Below are positions 45,972 through 60,493 of a DNA stretch of 64,000 bases, piece after piece. Source of the stretch: Antedon mediterranea. Its lineage: Eukaryota > Echinodermata > Crinoidea > Comatulida > Antedonidae. The number at the start of each line of letters is the position of its first letter. Positions within the stretch are counted from its first letter, which is position 1. The translations under genes were made by a program, and so were the position numbers. The stretch lies in contig NC_092670.1 of NCBI RefSeq assembly GCF_964355755.1, positions 5,731,001 through 5,795,000 on the forward strand. The letters run 5' to 3'. The notes below the pieces were generated by a model that saw only the letters and a program-made list of their open reading frames with translations, made no database searches and was not told where the DNA came from.

Positions 45972-47485
45972 TACTTATTTCCTTCCGTCATTTTTGTGCG
46001 TCGCGTTTCTCTAAAACGTGTACACAGAACATATCGTAACTTTGTCAACATATCGACATTTACGTGAACTTGTGCACCTCCTATTTTTGAATGACGTCAG
46101 AGTTGCGCAACGTGACTTACGCGTGATTTTATGAATTTCAATGATTGATCATAGACTGAAAACCAAACATAATTTTGTTTTGACACTTTGTGAAAATTTA
46201 AGTCACATCAAGCGCAAACTTTCTATGGATTAAAAATAGCATCTTTCACAAAAAGTTACGCGCGCACGCGCGTTTAAAATTTTAGAGTGCGAAAAATCAA
46301 CTTCTAATCAACTTTCTATGCGTTTCATGTCATTTTGAGCATGTCAAAAATTCCCACGCGCGCGAAACTTTTTACGCACGCGGTGCACACGTAGCGTTAA
46401 AAACATGCTTTTTTCGCGTGATTTATGTTTTTTCAGCCTTTTATAGTAATGTTACCAACTTTTAAACAATTTCGACTTAAAATTACGTCATACGAGCACG
46501 TCGAATTAAATAATTTGCACGCGTTTCTGATGAAAAAGTTTAAAAATTCGTCAAAATTATGCCTATTTTTAAACAGTCATAGATTCTAAACTACATGGAG
46601 AACTTTTTTTTAATTACATATTCTGGAAGTTGATGAGTTGTAGATATCGAATCATGCATTAATATGGCTAACCGGACATTGTGACGTCATCGTATGGCCA
46701 CGCGAATATAAAATATAGGATTTTTGTCTCTTTCGTCATAGCTCATCACATTTAATAGAGCGCATCTCCACTTATTCGTAGTCGATTTTCATCCCGATTT
46801 TAATATATTCTAGGTCAATCAACTATCTTTTGCATGAATTAAAAAATTTTTAATTTTTTTAACGTCATCATGCCTAAAAATTTAAATTACGTTGGTCATT
46901 AATTTCATCTTTACAGTAAATTTTAATCTGTTATAGCTCGTAAGAATAAAATGTGATAATCACGATTAAAACGTTTTCAGGAAGCTATTGTATTGTAGAT
47001 ACAAAATCATGTAAAAATTGTGCCAATCGAATGTTGTGACGTCATCATATGGCCAGTTAAATACAAAAAGTCGTATTTTCATCTTTTGCGTTATATTTCA
47101 TTACATTTAAAAGAACGCGCATCAATATTTCACGTATTCAAATTTCTACTACACGTTAATATGTTGTTGCTGAGATAATTTCATTCTGAAATTTCTACTT
47201 TTGCATTTCATTTTGAAACCGTCAAGATGTTAAAAATTACAATAAAATACGGGTCCCGTAATTTCACCTATTTTACACTGTTTGTGATATGTATACAGAT
47301 TGTACCGTGTATACTATGTATATGACACAAAATAACAGAATTCAGAAATAACAACATATCATATTCTTCAGTTCAGGTCATAATGCCTTAATATTTTTCT
47401 GTGTGCAATATTCTAACGTATGACGTGCACGTGGCGTTTGTCGAGCGGATAACTAACTCGTCAAAGTGACGAGTTTCATGTCTAG
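45972..47485 (+). mobile_element. Array unit 11, type A end, no 5' module
   Basis: Leader TACTTATTTCCTTCCGTC. It is diverged from neighbours across the body and ends GCGGATAACT, hairpin, TCATGTCTAG. Confidence 0.87.
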
Positions 47486-49050
47486 TTGGTTATCCGCAAC
47501 GAAGTTGCAGGATAACCTCTTGTGATTGTACAAAATCATTCTGTATGATTTTTGTGTAACGCTTTTCTCTAAAACTCGCAAACATAACATTTCGGTAACT
47601 ATCTTAACATATTGACATTTACGTAACGTCGTCAAGCGAAGCTTTTCATGACGTTTACAATTGCGCAACGTGACTTACGCGCGATTTAACGATTTTGTCG
47701 TATTTAACATAGCTCGACAACCAAATAGCATTTCAACTTGAAACTTTGCAAAAGTTTAATTTATATCATGCGCTAACTTTCTGTTGAAAAAAAATTGCGT
47801 GTTTTACAGAAAGTTACGCGCGCACGCGCATTTAAAATTTCAAAATGCGCAAAATTAATTTATAATCAACTTTCTACGCGTTTCATGTCGTTTTAAGCAT
47901 GTCAAAAATTCCCACGCATGCGCACATTTTTACGTGTGCGGTGCGCACGTAGTATTGAAAACGTACTTTTTTCGCGTGATTTATATTTTTCCAGCCTTTT
48001 CTAGTAATTTTACCAAATTTTAAACAATTTCGACTTAAAGATACGTCATACGAGCACGTCAAATTGGACAATTTGCGCGCGTTTTTTATGAAAAGGTTAA
48101 AAAATTCGTTTAAATATGCCTTTTTTTAAACAGTCGTAATTTCTAAACTAGACGGTCAACTTTTTGTGGATGGCATATTCTGGAAGTAGATGAGTTGTAG
48201 ATATCGGATCAGGTATTAATATGGCTAACCGGACATTGTGACGTCATCGTATGGCCACGCGAATATAAAATTTAGGATTTTTGTATCTTTCGTCATAGCT
48301 CATCACATTGAATAGAGCGCATCTCCACTTATTCGTTTTCCATTTTCACCCCGATTTTGATATTGTCTAGGTCAATCAACTATCTTTCGCATGAGTTAAA
48401 AATATTTTAATTTTTTTTACGTCATCATGCCTAAAAATTTAAATCACGTGTGGCATCAATTTCATCTTTACAGTAAATTTTAATCTGTTATAGCTCGTAA
48501 GAATAAAATGTGATAATCACGATTAAAACTTTTTCTGGAAGCTATTGGATTGTAGATACGAAATTATGTAAAAATTTTGCCAATCGGATGTTGTGACGTC
48601 ATCATATGGCCAGTTAAATAAAAAAGGTCGTATTTTCATCTTTTGCGTCATAATTCATTACGTTTAAAACAGCGCGCATCAATATTTCCCGTATTCAAAT
48701 TTCTTCTACACGCTAATACGTTGTTGCTGAGATAATTTCCTTTCGGAATTGCTACCTTCGCGTTTCATTTTAAAACCGTCAACATGTCAAAAATTGCAAT
48801 AAATAGCGGGTCCCGTAATTTCACCTATTCTACACTGCACTGTATGTCACTGTATGTGATATGGATACAGATTATACTGTGTATACTATATGAATTTAAA
48901 TAATAAAATTCAGCAATAACAACATATCATATTCTTCAGTTCAGGTCATAATGCCAACGTGAACACTTCCTTTTGTCCTCAACCTATCCCCTTAATGTTA
49001 ATGTTGCACCACTTGCGCGGCGGATAACCAAACTCGTCAAAGTGACGAGT
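47486..49050 (+). mobile_element. Array unit 12: type B element lacking the last bases
   Basis: One type B module (47488-47517) is joined to the body by the short leader ATCATTCTGTATG. The type B inverted repeat and hairpin are present, but the final ACATGTCTAG is replaced by the start of a repeated 3' segment. Confidence 0.87.
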
Positions 49051-49388
49051 TGTTGTTGCTGAGATAATTTCCTTTCGGAATTGCTACCTTCGCGTTTCAT
49101 TTTAAAACCGTCAACATGTTAAAAATTGCAATAAATAGCGGGTCCCGTAATTTCACCTATTCTACACTGTATGTCACTGTATGTGATATGGATACAGATT
49201 ATACTGTGTATACTATATGAATTTAAATAATAAAATTCAGCAATAACAACATATCATATTCTTCAGTTCAGGTCATAATGCCAACGTGAACACTTCCTTT
49301 TGTCCTCAACCTATCCCCTTAATGTTAATGTTGCACCACTTGCGCGGCGGATAACCAAACTCGTCAAAGTGACGAGTTACATGTCTAG
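49051..49388 (+). repeat. 338-bp duplicated 3' end of unit 12
   Basis: It begins at GTTGTTGCTGAGATAATTTC and repeats the last ~330 bp of unit 12 almost exactly, finishing with an intact hairpin and ACATGTCTAG. Confidence 0.88.
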
Positions 49389-51065
49389 TTGGTTATCCGC
49401 AACGAAGTTGCAGGATAACCTCTTGTGATTGTACGAAATCATCATCATCATCATCATCATCAACTTTTTATTGGTTATCCGCAACGAAGTTGCAGGATAA
49501 CCTCTTGTGATTGTACGAAATCATCATCATCATCTTTTTCTTAATCTTCTTTCTTTCTGTATGATTTTTGTGTAACGCTTTTCTCTAAAACTTGCAAACA
49601 TAACATTTTGTTAACTATGTTAACATTTTGACATTTATGTAACGTCGTCAAGCGAAGCTTTTCATGATGTTTACAATCGCGCAACGTGACGTACGCGCGA
49701 TTTAACGATTTTCTCGTATTTAACATATGTCGAAAACCAAATAACATTTAAAAGTGAAACTTTGCAAAAGTTTAATTTATATCATGCGCTAACCTTCTGT
49801 TGAAAAAAAAATTGCGTGTTTTACACAAAGTTACGCGCGCACGCGCATTTAAAATTTCAAAATGCGCAAAATTAATTTCTAATCAACTTTCTACGCGTTT
49901 CATGTCGGTTTAAGCATGTCAAAAATTCCCACGCATGCGCACAATTTTACGTGTGCGGAGCGCACGTAGCATTGAAAACGTATTTTTTTCGCGTGATTTA
50001 TGTTTTTCCAGCCTTTTCTAGTAATTTTACCAAATTTTAAACAATTTTGACTTAAAGATACGTCATACGAGCACGTCGAATTGGACAATTTGCGCGCGTT
50101 TTTTATGAAAACGTTAAAAAATTCGTTTAAAATATGCCTTTTTTAAAACAGTCGTAATTTCTAAACTAAACGGTCAACTTTTTGTGGATGGCATTTTCTG
50201 GAAGTAGATGAGTTGTAGATATTGGATCAGGTATTAATATGGCTAACCGGACATTGTGATGTCATCGTATGGCCACGCAAATATAAAATTTAGGATTTTG
50301 TATCTTTCGTCATAGCTCATCACATTGAATAGAGCGCATCTCCACTTATCCGTTTTCCATTTTCACCCCGATTTTGATATTGTCTAGGTCAATCAACTAT
50401 CTTTCGCATGAGTTAAAAATATTTTAATTTTTTTTACGTCATCGTACTTAAAAATTTAAATCACGTGTGGCATTAATTTCATCTTTACAGTAAATTTTAA
50501 TCTGTTATAGCTCGTAAGAATAAAATGTGATAATCACGATTAAACTTTTTCTGGAAGCTATTGGACTGTAGATACGAAATTATGTAAAAATGTTGCCAAT
50601 CGGATGTTGTGACGTCATCATTTGGCCAGTTAAATAAAAAAGGTCGTATTTTCATCTTTTGCGTCATAATTCATTACATTTAAAAGAGCACGCATCAATA
50701 TTTCACGTATTCAAATTTCTTCTACACGCTAATACGTTGTTGCTGAGATAATTTCCTTTCGGAATTGGTACCTTCGCGTTTCATTTTAAAACCGTCAACA
50801 TGTTAAAAAATTGCAATAAATAGCGGGTCCCGTAATTTCACCTATTCTACACTGTATGTGATATGGATACAGATTATACTGTGTATACTATATATGAATT
50901 TAAATAATAAAATTCAGCAATAACAACATATCATATTCTTCAGTTCAGGTCATAATGCCAACGTGAACACTTCCTTTTGTCCTCAACCTATCCCCTTAAT
51001 GTTAATGTTGCACCACTTGCGCGGCGGATAACCAAACTCGTCAAAGTGACGAGTTACATGTCTAG
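49389..51065 (+). mobile_element. Array unit 13: two type B modules, type B end
   Basis: The outer module is at 49391-49420, followed by (CAT)n and AACTTTTTAT. The inner module is at 49473-49502 and starts a complete element to 51065. The inner leader CATCTTTTTCTTAATCTTC is undisturbed and gives the reference for split leaders elsewhere. Confidence 0.9.
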
Positions 51066-52595
51066 TTCTTCTTCTTTCTTTCTGTATGATTTTTGTGTAA
51101 CGCTTTTCTCTAAAACTCGCAAACATAACATTTTGTTAACTATGTTAACATTTTGACATTTATGTAACGTCGTCAAGCGAAGCTTTTCATGATGTTTACA
51201 ATTGCGCAACGTGACGTACGCGCGATTTAACGATTTTATCGTATTTAACATATGTCGAAAACCAAATAACATTTTAAAGTGAAACTTTGCAAAAGTTTAA
51301 TTTATATCATGCGCTAAATTTCTGTTGAAAAAAAATTGCGTGTTTTACACAAAGTTACGCGCGCACGCACATTTAAAATTTCAAAATGCGCAAAATTAAT
51401 TTATAATCAACTTTCTACGCGTTTCATGTCGTTTTAAGCATGTCAAAAATTCCCACGCGTGCGCACATTTCTACGTGTGCGGTTCGCACGTAGCATTGAA
51501 AACGTATTTTTTTCGCGTGATTTATGTTTTTCCAGCCTTTTCTAGTAATTTTACCAAATTTTAAACAATTTCGACTTAAAGATACGTCATACAAGCACGT
51601 CGAATTGGACAATTTGCGCGCGTTTTTTATGAAAAGGTTAAAAAATTCGTTTAAAATATGCCTTTTTTTAAACAGTCGTAATTTCTAAACTAGACGGTCA
51701 AATTTTTGTGGATGACATATTCTGGAAGTAGATGAGTTTTAGATATCGGATCAGGTATTAATATGGCTAACCGGACATTGTGACGTCATCGTATGGCCAC
51801 GCGAATATAAAATTTAGTATTTTTGTATCTTTCGTCATAGCTCATCACATTGAATAGAGCGCATCTCCACTTATCCGTTTTCCATTTTCACCCCGATTTT
51901 GATATTGTCTAGGTCAATCAACTATCTTTCGCATGAGTTAAAAATATTTTAATTTTTTTGACGTCATCATGCCTAAAAATTTAAATCACGTGTGGCATCA
52001 ATTTCATCTTTACAGTAAATTTTAATCTGTTATAGCTCGTAAGAATAAAATGTGATAATCACGATTAAAACTTTTTCTGGAAGCTATTGGATTGTAGATA
52101 CGAAATTATGTAAAAATGTTGCCAATCGGATGTTGTGACGTCATCATATGGCCAGTTAAATAAAAAAGGTCGTATTTTCATCTTTTGCGTCATAATTCAT
52201 TACATTTAAACGAGCGCGCATCAATATTTCACGTATTCAAATTTCTTCTACACGCTAATACGTTGTTGCTGAGATAATTTCCTTTTCGAATTGCTACCTT
52301 CGCGTTTCATTTTAAAACCGTCAACATGTTAAAAATTGCAATAAATAGCGGGTCCCGTAATTTCACCTATTCTATGTATGTCACTGTATGTGATATGGAT
52401 ACAGATTACTGTGTATACTATATATGAATTTAAATAATAAAATTCAGCAATAACAACATATCATATTCTTCAGTTCAGGTCATAATGCCAACGTGAACAC
52501 TTCCTTTTATCCTCAACCTATCCCCTTAATGTTAATGTTGCACCACTTGCGCGGCGGATAACCAAACTCGTCAAAGTGACGAGTTTCATGTCTAG
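51066..52595 (+). mobile_element. Array unit 14, type B end, no own 5' module
   Basis: It starts TTCTTCTTCTTTCTTTCTG. This continues the leader left at about 49,471 (AACTTTTTAT), so the 5' module at 49391 is probably the start of this unit. Confidence 0.9.
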
Positions 52596-54157
52596 TTGGT
52601 TATCCGCAACGAAGTTGCAGGATAACCTCTTGTGATTGTACGAAATCATTCTGTATGATTTTTGTGTAACGCTTTTCTCTAAAACTCGCAAACATAACAT
52701 TTCGGTAACTATCTTAACATATTGACATTTACGTAACGTCGTCAAGCGAAGCTTTTCATGACGTTTACAATTGCGCAACGTGACTTACGCGCGATTTAAC
52801 GATTTTGTCGTATTTAACATAGCTCGACAACCAAATAACATTTCAACTTGAAACTTTGCAAAAGTTTAATTTATATCATGCGCTAACTTTCTGTTGAAAA
52901 AAAATTCCGTGTTTTACACAAAGTTACGCGCGCACGCGCATTTAAAATTTCAAAATGCGCAAAATTAATTTATAATCAACTTTCTACGCGTTTCATGTCG
53001 TTTTAAGCATGTCAAAAATTCCCACGCGTGCGCACATTTTTACGTGTGCGGTGCGCACGTAGCATTGAAAACGTATTTTTTTCGCGTGATTTATGTTTTT
53101 CCAGCCTTTTCTAGTAATTTTACAAAATGTTAAACAATTTCGACTTAAAGATACGTCATACGAGCACGTCGAATTGGACAATTTGCGCGCGTTTGTTATG
53201 AAAAGGTTAAAAAATTCGTTTAAAATATACCTTTTTTTAAACAGTCGTAATTTCTAAACTAGACGGTCAACTTTTTATGGATGGCATATTCTGGAAGTAG
53301 ATGAGTTGTAGATATCGGATCAGGTATTAATATGGCTAAGCGGACATTGTGACATCATCGTATGGCCACGCGAATATAAAATTTAGGATTTTTGTATCTT
53401 TCGTCATAGCTCATCACATTGAATAGAGCGCATCTCCACTTATCCGTTTTTCATTTTCACCCGGATTTTGATATTGTCTGAGTCAATCAACTATCTTTCG
53501 CATGAGTAAAAAATATTTAAATTTTTTTGACGTCATCATGCCTAAAAATTTAAATCACATGTGGCATCAATTTCATCATCATACAGTAAATTTTAATCTG
53601 TTATAGCTCGTAAGAATAAAATGTGATAATCACGATTAAAACTTTTTCTGGAAGCTATTGGATTGTAGATACGAAATTATGTAAAAATGTTGCCAATCGG
53701 AAGTTGTGACGTCATCATATGGCCAGTTAAATAAAAAAGGTCGTATTTTCATCTTTTGCGTCATAATTCATTACATTTAAAAGAGCGCGCATCAATATTT
53801 CACGTATTCACATTTCTTCTACACGCTAATACGTTGTTGCTGAGATAATTTCCTTTCGTAATTGCTACTTTCGCATTTCATTTTAAAACCGTCAACATGT
53901 TAAAAATTGCAATAAATAGCGGGTCCCGTAATTTCACCTATTCTACACTGTATGTGATATGGATACAGATTATACTGTGTATACTATATATGAATTTAAA
54001 TAATAAAATTCAGCTTAACAACATATATTCTTCAGTTCAGGTCATAATGCCAACGTGAACACTTCTTTTTGTCCTCAACCTATCCCCTTAATGTTAATGT
54101 TTCACCACTTGCGCGGCGGATAACCAAACTCGTCAAAGTGACGAGTTACATGTCTAG
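52596..54157 (+). mobile_element. Array unit 15: complete type B element
   Basis: Module at 52598-52627, short leader as in unit 12, type B end. About 1,560 bp. Confidence 0.9.
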
Positions 54158-55777
54158 TTGGTTATCCGCAACGAAGTTGCAGGATAACCTCTTGTGATTG
54201 TACGAAATCATCATCATCATTGGTTATCCGCAACGAAGTTGCAGGATAACCTCTTGTGATTGTACGAAATCATTCTGTATGATTTTTGTGTAACGCTTTT
54301 CTCTAAAACTCGCAAACATAACATTTCGGTAACTATCTTAACATATTGACATTTACGTAACGTCGTCAAGCGAAGCTTTTCATGACGTTTACAATTGCGC
54401 AACGTGACTTACGCGCGATTTAACGATTTTGTCGTATTTAACATAGCTCGACAACCAAATAACATTTCAACTGGAAACTTTGCAAAAGTTTAATTTATAT
54501 CATGCGCTAACTTTCTGTTGAAAAAAAATTCCGTGTTTTACACAAAGTTACGCGCGCACGCGCATTTAAAATTTCAAAATGCGCAAAATTAATTTCTATT
54601 CAACTTTCTACGCGTTTCATGTCGTTTTAAGCATGTCAAAAATTCCCACGCGTGCGCACATTTTTACGTGTGCGGTGCACACGTGGCATTGAAAACGTAT
54701 TTTTTTCGCGTGATTTATGTTTTTCCAGCCTTTTCTAGTAATTTTACAAAATTTTAAACAATTTCGACTTAAAGATACGTCATACGAGCACGTCGAATTG
54801 AACAATTTGCGCGCGTTTCTTATGAAAAGGTTAAAAAATTCGTTTAAAATATGCCTTTTTTTAAACAGTCGTAATTTCTAAACTAGACGGTCAACTTTTT
54901 ATGGATGGCATATTCTGGAAGTAGATGAGTTTTAGATATCGGATCAGGTATTAATATGGCTAACCGGACATTGTGACGTCATCGTATGGCCACGCGAATA
55001 TAAAATTTAGGATTTTTGTATCTTTCGTCATAGCTCATCACATTGAATAGAGCGCATCTCCACTTATCCGTTTTTCATTTTCACCCCGATTTTGATATTG
55101 TCTGGATCAATCAACTATCTTTCGCATGAGTAAAAAATATTTTAATTTTTTTGACGTCATCATGCCTAAAAATTTAAATCACGTGTGGCATCAATTTCAT
55201 CTTTACAGTAAATTTTAATCTGTTATAGCTCGTAAGAATAAAATGTGATAATCAAGATTAAAACTTTTTCTGGAAGCTATTGGATTGTAGATACGAAATT
55301 ATGTAAAAATGTTGCCAATCGGATGTTGTAACGTCATCATATGGCCAGTTAAATAAAAAAGGCCGTATTTTCATCTTTTGCGTCATAATTAGATTTAAAA
55401 GAACGCGCATCAATATTTCACGTATTCAAATTTCTTCTACACGCTAATACGTTGTTGCTGAGATAATTTCCTTTCGGAATTGCTGCTACCTTCGCGTTTC
55501 ATTTTAAAACCGTCAACATGTTAAAATTGCAATAAATAGCGGGTCCCGTAATTTCACCTATTCTACACTGTATGTGATATGGATACAGATTATACTGTGT
55601 ATACTATATATGAATTTAAATAATAAAATTCAGCTTAACAACATATATTCTTCAGTTCAGGTCATAATGCCAACGTGAACACTTCCTTTTGTCCTCAACC
55701 TATCCCCTTAATGTTAATGTTTCACCACTTGCGCGGCGGATAACCAAACTCGTCAAAGTGACGAGTTACATGTCTAG
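54158..55777 (+). mobile_element. Array unit 16: two type B modules, type B end
   Basis: The outer module (54160-54189) is followed by (CAT)n. The inner module (54222-54251) starts a complete element nearly identical to unit 15. Confidence 0.9.
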
Positions 55778-57372
55778 TCTTTTTTAGTTATCCGCACTCA
55801 GCGGATAACTCCTTGTAACTGTCCTGTTTCATCATCTTTTTTTTTTTTCTGTATTATTCTTTCTTTCTGTCATTTTTGTGCAGAGCATATCTCAAAAACG
55901 TGTAAAGTTAACATTTCATAACTTTGTCAACATATGGGTATTCACCTGAAGTTGTGCTTTTCTATTTTTGAATGACGTCAGAATTGCACAACATGACTTA
56001 CGCGCATTTTAACGAATTTCGCGTATTTAACATACATCGAAAACCATATAACAATTTAAATTGAAACTTAACAAAAGTTTTAGTTATATCTTGCGCTAAC
56101 TGACTTTGTAAAAAAAATGGCATGTTTTACACGAAGTTACGCGCGCACGCGCGTTTAAAATTTCAAAACGCGAAAAATCAATTTCTAATCAACTTTCTAC
56201 GCGTTTCATGTCATTTTGAGCAGGTAAAAAATTCCCACGCGTGCGCATTTTTTTACGCGCGCCGTGCGCACGTAGCGTTGAAAACAATTTTTTTCACGTG
56301 ATTTATGTTTTTCCAGCCTTTTGTAGTAATTTTACCAACTTTTAAAAGATTTAGACTTAAAATTACGTCATACGGGCACGTCGAATTGGATAATTTACGT
56401 GGGTTTTTGATGAAAAAGGTAAAAAATTCGTTAAAATTTGTCAAAATTATGCCTTTTTTTAAACAGTCGTAATTTCTAAACTAGACGGTCAACTTTTTGT
56501 GGATGACATATTCTTGAAGTTGATGAGGTGTAGATATCGGATCATGTAATAATATGGCTAACCGGACATTGTGACGTCATCGTATGGCCACGCGAATATA
56601 AAATATAGGATTTTTGTATCTTTCATCATAGCGCATGACATTTAATAGAGCGCATCTCCAATTATCTGTTTTCCATTTTTACCCCGATTTTTATATTATC
56701 TAGGTCAATCCACTATCTTTCGTATGAGTTAAAAATATTTTAATTTTTATGACGTCATCATGTCTAAAAATGTAAATAACGTGAGTCACTTATTTTCGGC
56801 TTTACAGTAAATTTCAATCTGTTATAGCTCGTCAGAATAAAACGTGATAATCATGATTAAAACGTTTTCTGGAAGCTATTGGATTGTAGATACGAATTTA
56901 TGTAAACATTTTGCCAATCGGATGTTGTGACGTCATCATATGACCAGTTAAATAAAAAAAGTCGTATTTTCATCTTTTGCGTCATAATTCATCACATTTA
57001 AAAGAGCGCGCATCAATATTTTACGTATTTAAATTTCTTCTACACGTTAATATTTTGTTGCCGAGATAATTTCCTTCCGAAATTGCTATCTTAGTATTTC
57101 ATTTTGATACCGTCGCTATGTTAAAAATTGGATTAAATGGCGTGTCCAGTCATTTCACCTATTCTACACAGTATGTAATATGTATACAGATTATATTGTA
57201 TATATAATATGACACAAAATAACAGAATTCAGCAATAACAACATATCATATTCTTCAGATCAGGTCATATTGCCACAATCTTTTTCTGTGTGCAATATTC
57301 TAACGTATGACGTCTACGTGACCTTTGTCGTGCGGATAACTAACTCGTCAAAGTGACGAGTTACATGTCTAG
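55778..57372 (+). mobile_element. Array unit 17: complete type A element
   Basis: Module at 55786-55810, leader CCTGTTTCATCATC plus a T run and CTGTATTATTC, type A end. From module to CTAG it has the same length as the inner element of unit 21, is nearly identical to it, and has different flanks. Confidence 0.9.
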
Positions 57373-58883
57373 TTCTTCTTTCTTTCTGTCATTTTTGTGC
57401 AGAGCGTATCTCTAAAACGTGTAAAGTTAACATTTTATAACTTTGTCAACATATGGGCAATCACGTGAAGTTGTGCTTTCCTATAATTGAATGACGTCAG
57501 AGTTGCGCAACATGACTTACGCGCGTTTTTATGAATTTCGCGTATTTAACATAGATCGAAAACCATATAACAATTTAAATTGAAACTTAGCAAAAGTCTA
57601 ATTTATATTGTGCGCTAACTTTTTGTGCACTAAAAATGGCATGTTTTACACGAAGTTACGCGCGCATGCGCGTTTAAAATTTTGCGATGCGAAAAATCAA
57701 TTTCTAATCAACTTTATACGCGTTTCATGTCAATTTGAGCATGTCAAAAATTCCCACACGTGCGCAAATTTTTACGCGCGTGGTGCACACGTAGCGTTAA
57801 AAACGTCATTTTTTCGAGTGATTTATGTTTTTCCAGCCTTTTCTAGTAATTTTACCAACTTTTAAATAATTTCGACTTCAAATTACGTCATACAAGCACG
57901 TAGAATATGATAATTTGCGCGCTTTTTTGATGAAAAACTTCAAAAATTCGTCAAAATTAAGGCTTTTTTTAAACAATCGTAGTTTCTAAACTAAACGGTA
58001 AAAATTATTTTTATTACATATTCTGGAAGTTGATGAGTTGTAGATATCAGATCATGCATTAATATGGCTAACCGGACATTGTGACGTCATCGTATGGCCA
58101 CGCGAATATGAAATTTAGGATTTTTGTATCTTTCGTCATAACTCCTCACATTTAATAGAGGGCATCTCCACTTATCCGTTTTCCATTTTCACCCCGATTT
58201 TGATATTGTCTAGGTCAATCAACTATCTTTAGCATGAGTTGAAAATATTTTAATTTTTATGACGTCATCATGCCTAAAAATTTAAATTACGTGTGGCATT
58301 AATTTCATCTTTACAGTAAATTTCAATCTGTTATAGCTCGTAAGAATAAAATGCGATAATCACGATTAAAACGTTTTCTTGAAGCTATTGGATTGTAGAT
58401 ACAAAATCATGTCAAAATTTTGCCAATCGGATGTGGTGACGTCATCATATGGCCAGTTAAATAAAAAAAGTCGTATTTTCATCTTTTGCGTCATAGTTCA
58501 TTACATTTAAAAGAGCGCGCATTAATATTTCACGCATTCAAATTTCTTCTACACGTTAATATGTTGTTGCTGAGATAATTTCCTTCCAAAATTGCTACCT
58601 TCGCGTTTCATTTTAAAACCATCAACATGTTAAAAATTGCAATAAATAGCGGGTCCCGTAATTTCCCCTATTCTACACTGTATGTGATATGTATACAGAT
58701 TACACTGTGTATACTATATATGAATCAAAATAATAGAATTCAGCAATAACAACATATCATAGTCTTCAGTTCAGGTCATAATGCCATAATCTTTTTCCGT
58801 GTGCAATATTCCAACGTATGGCGTGGACGTGGCGTTTGTCGTGCGGATAACTAACTCGTCAAAGTGACGAGTTTCATGTCTAG
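57373..58883 (+). mobile_element. Array unit 18, type A end, no 5' module
   Basis: Leader TTCTTCTTTCTTTCTGTC. It ends GCGGATAACT, hairpin, TCATGTCTAG. Confidence 0.87.
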
Positions 58884-60493
58884 TCTTAATTGGTTATCCG
58901 CAACGAAGTTGCAGGATAACCTCTTGTGATTGTACGAAATCATCATCATCATCATCATCAACTTTTTATTCTTCTTCTTTCTTTCTGTATGATTTTTGTG
59001 TAACGCTTTTCTCTGAAACTTGCAAACATAACATTTTGTTAACTATGTTAACATTTTGACATTTATGTAACGTCGTCAAGCGAAGCTTTTCATGATGTTT
59101 ACAATTGCGCAACGTGACGTACGCGCGATTTAACGATTTTCTCGTATTTAACATATGTCGAAAACCAAATAACATTTCAACTTGAAACTTTGCAAAAGTT
59201 TAATTTATATCATGCGCTAACTTTCTGTTGAAAAAAAATTGCGTGTTTTACACAAAGTTACGCGCGCACGCGCATTTAAAATTTCAAAATGCGCGAAACT
59301 AATTTATAATCAACTTTCTACGCGTTTCATGTCGTTTTAAGCATGTAAAAAATTCCCACGCGTGCGCACATTTTTACGTGTGCGGTGCGCACGTAGCATT
59401 GAAAACGTATTTTTTTCGCGTGATTTATGTTTTTCCAGCCTTTTCATGTAATTTTACCAAATTTTTAACAATTTCGACTTAAAGATACGTCATACGAGCA
59501 CGTCGAATTGGACAATTTGCGCTCGTTTTTTATGAAAAGGTTAAAAAATTCGTTTAAAATATGCCTTTTTTTAAACAGTCGTAATTTCTAAACTAAACGG
59601 TCAACTTTTTGTGGATGGCATATTCTGGAAGTAGATGAGTTGTAGATATCGGATCAGGTATTAATATGGCTAACCGGACATTGTGACGTCATCGTATGGC
59701 CACGCGAATATAAAATTTAGGATTTTTGTATCTTTCGTCATAGCTCATCACATTGAATAGAGCGCATCTCCACTTATCCGTTTTCCATTTTCACCCCGAT
59801 TTTGATATTGTCTAGGTCAATCAACTATCTTTCGCATGAGTGAAAAATATTTTAATTTTTATGACGTCATCATGCCTAAAAATTGAAATCACGTGTGGCA
59901 TCAATTTCATCTTTACAGTAAATTTTAATCTGTTATAGCTCGTAAGAATAAAATGTGATAATCACGATTAAAACTTTTTCTGGAAGCTATTGGATTGTAG
60001 ATACGAAATTATGTTAAAATGTTGCCAATCGGATGTTGTGACGTCATCATATGGCCAGTTAAATAAAAAAGGTCGTATTTTCATCTTTTGCGTCATAATT
60101 CATTACATTTAAAAGAGCGCGCATCAATATTTCACGTATTCAAATTTCTTCTACACGCTAATACGTTGTTGCTGAGATAATTTACTTTCGGAATTGCTAC
60201 CTTCGCGTTTCATTTTAAAACCGTCAACATGTTAAAAATTGCAATAAATAGCGGGTCCCGTAATTTCACCTATTCTACACTGTATGTGATATGGATACAG
60301 ATTAGACTGTGTATACTATATATGAATTTAAATAATAAAATTCAGCAATAACAACATATCATATTCTTCAGTTCAGGTCATAATGCCAACGTGAACACTT
60401 CCTTTTGTCCTCAACCTATCCCCTTAATGTTAATGTTGCACCACTTGCGCGGCGGATAACCAAACTCGTCAAAGTGACGAGTTACATGTCTAG
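58884..60493 (+). mobile_element. Array unit 19: complete type B element preceded by 7 bases of an outer leader
   Basis: After CTAG come seven bases, TCTTAAT, then the type B module (58892-58921), (CAT)n, CAACTTTTTATTC and a full body to CTAG. The TCTTAAT belongs to the leader that resumes as CTTCTTTC in unit 20. Confidence 0.9.
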
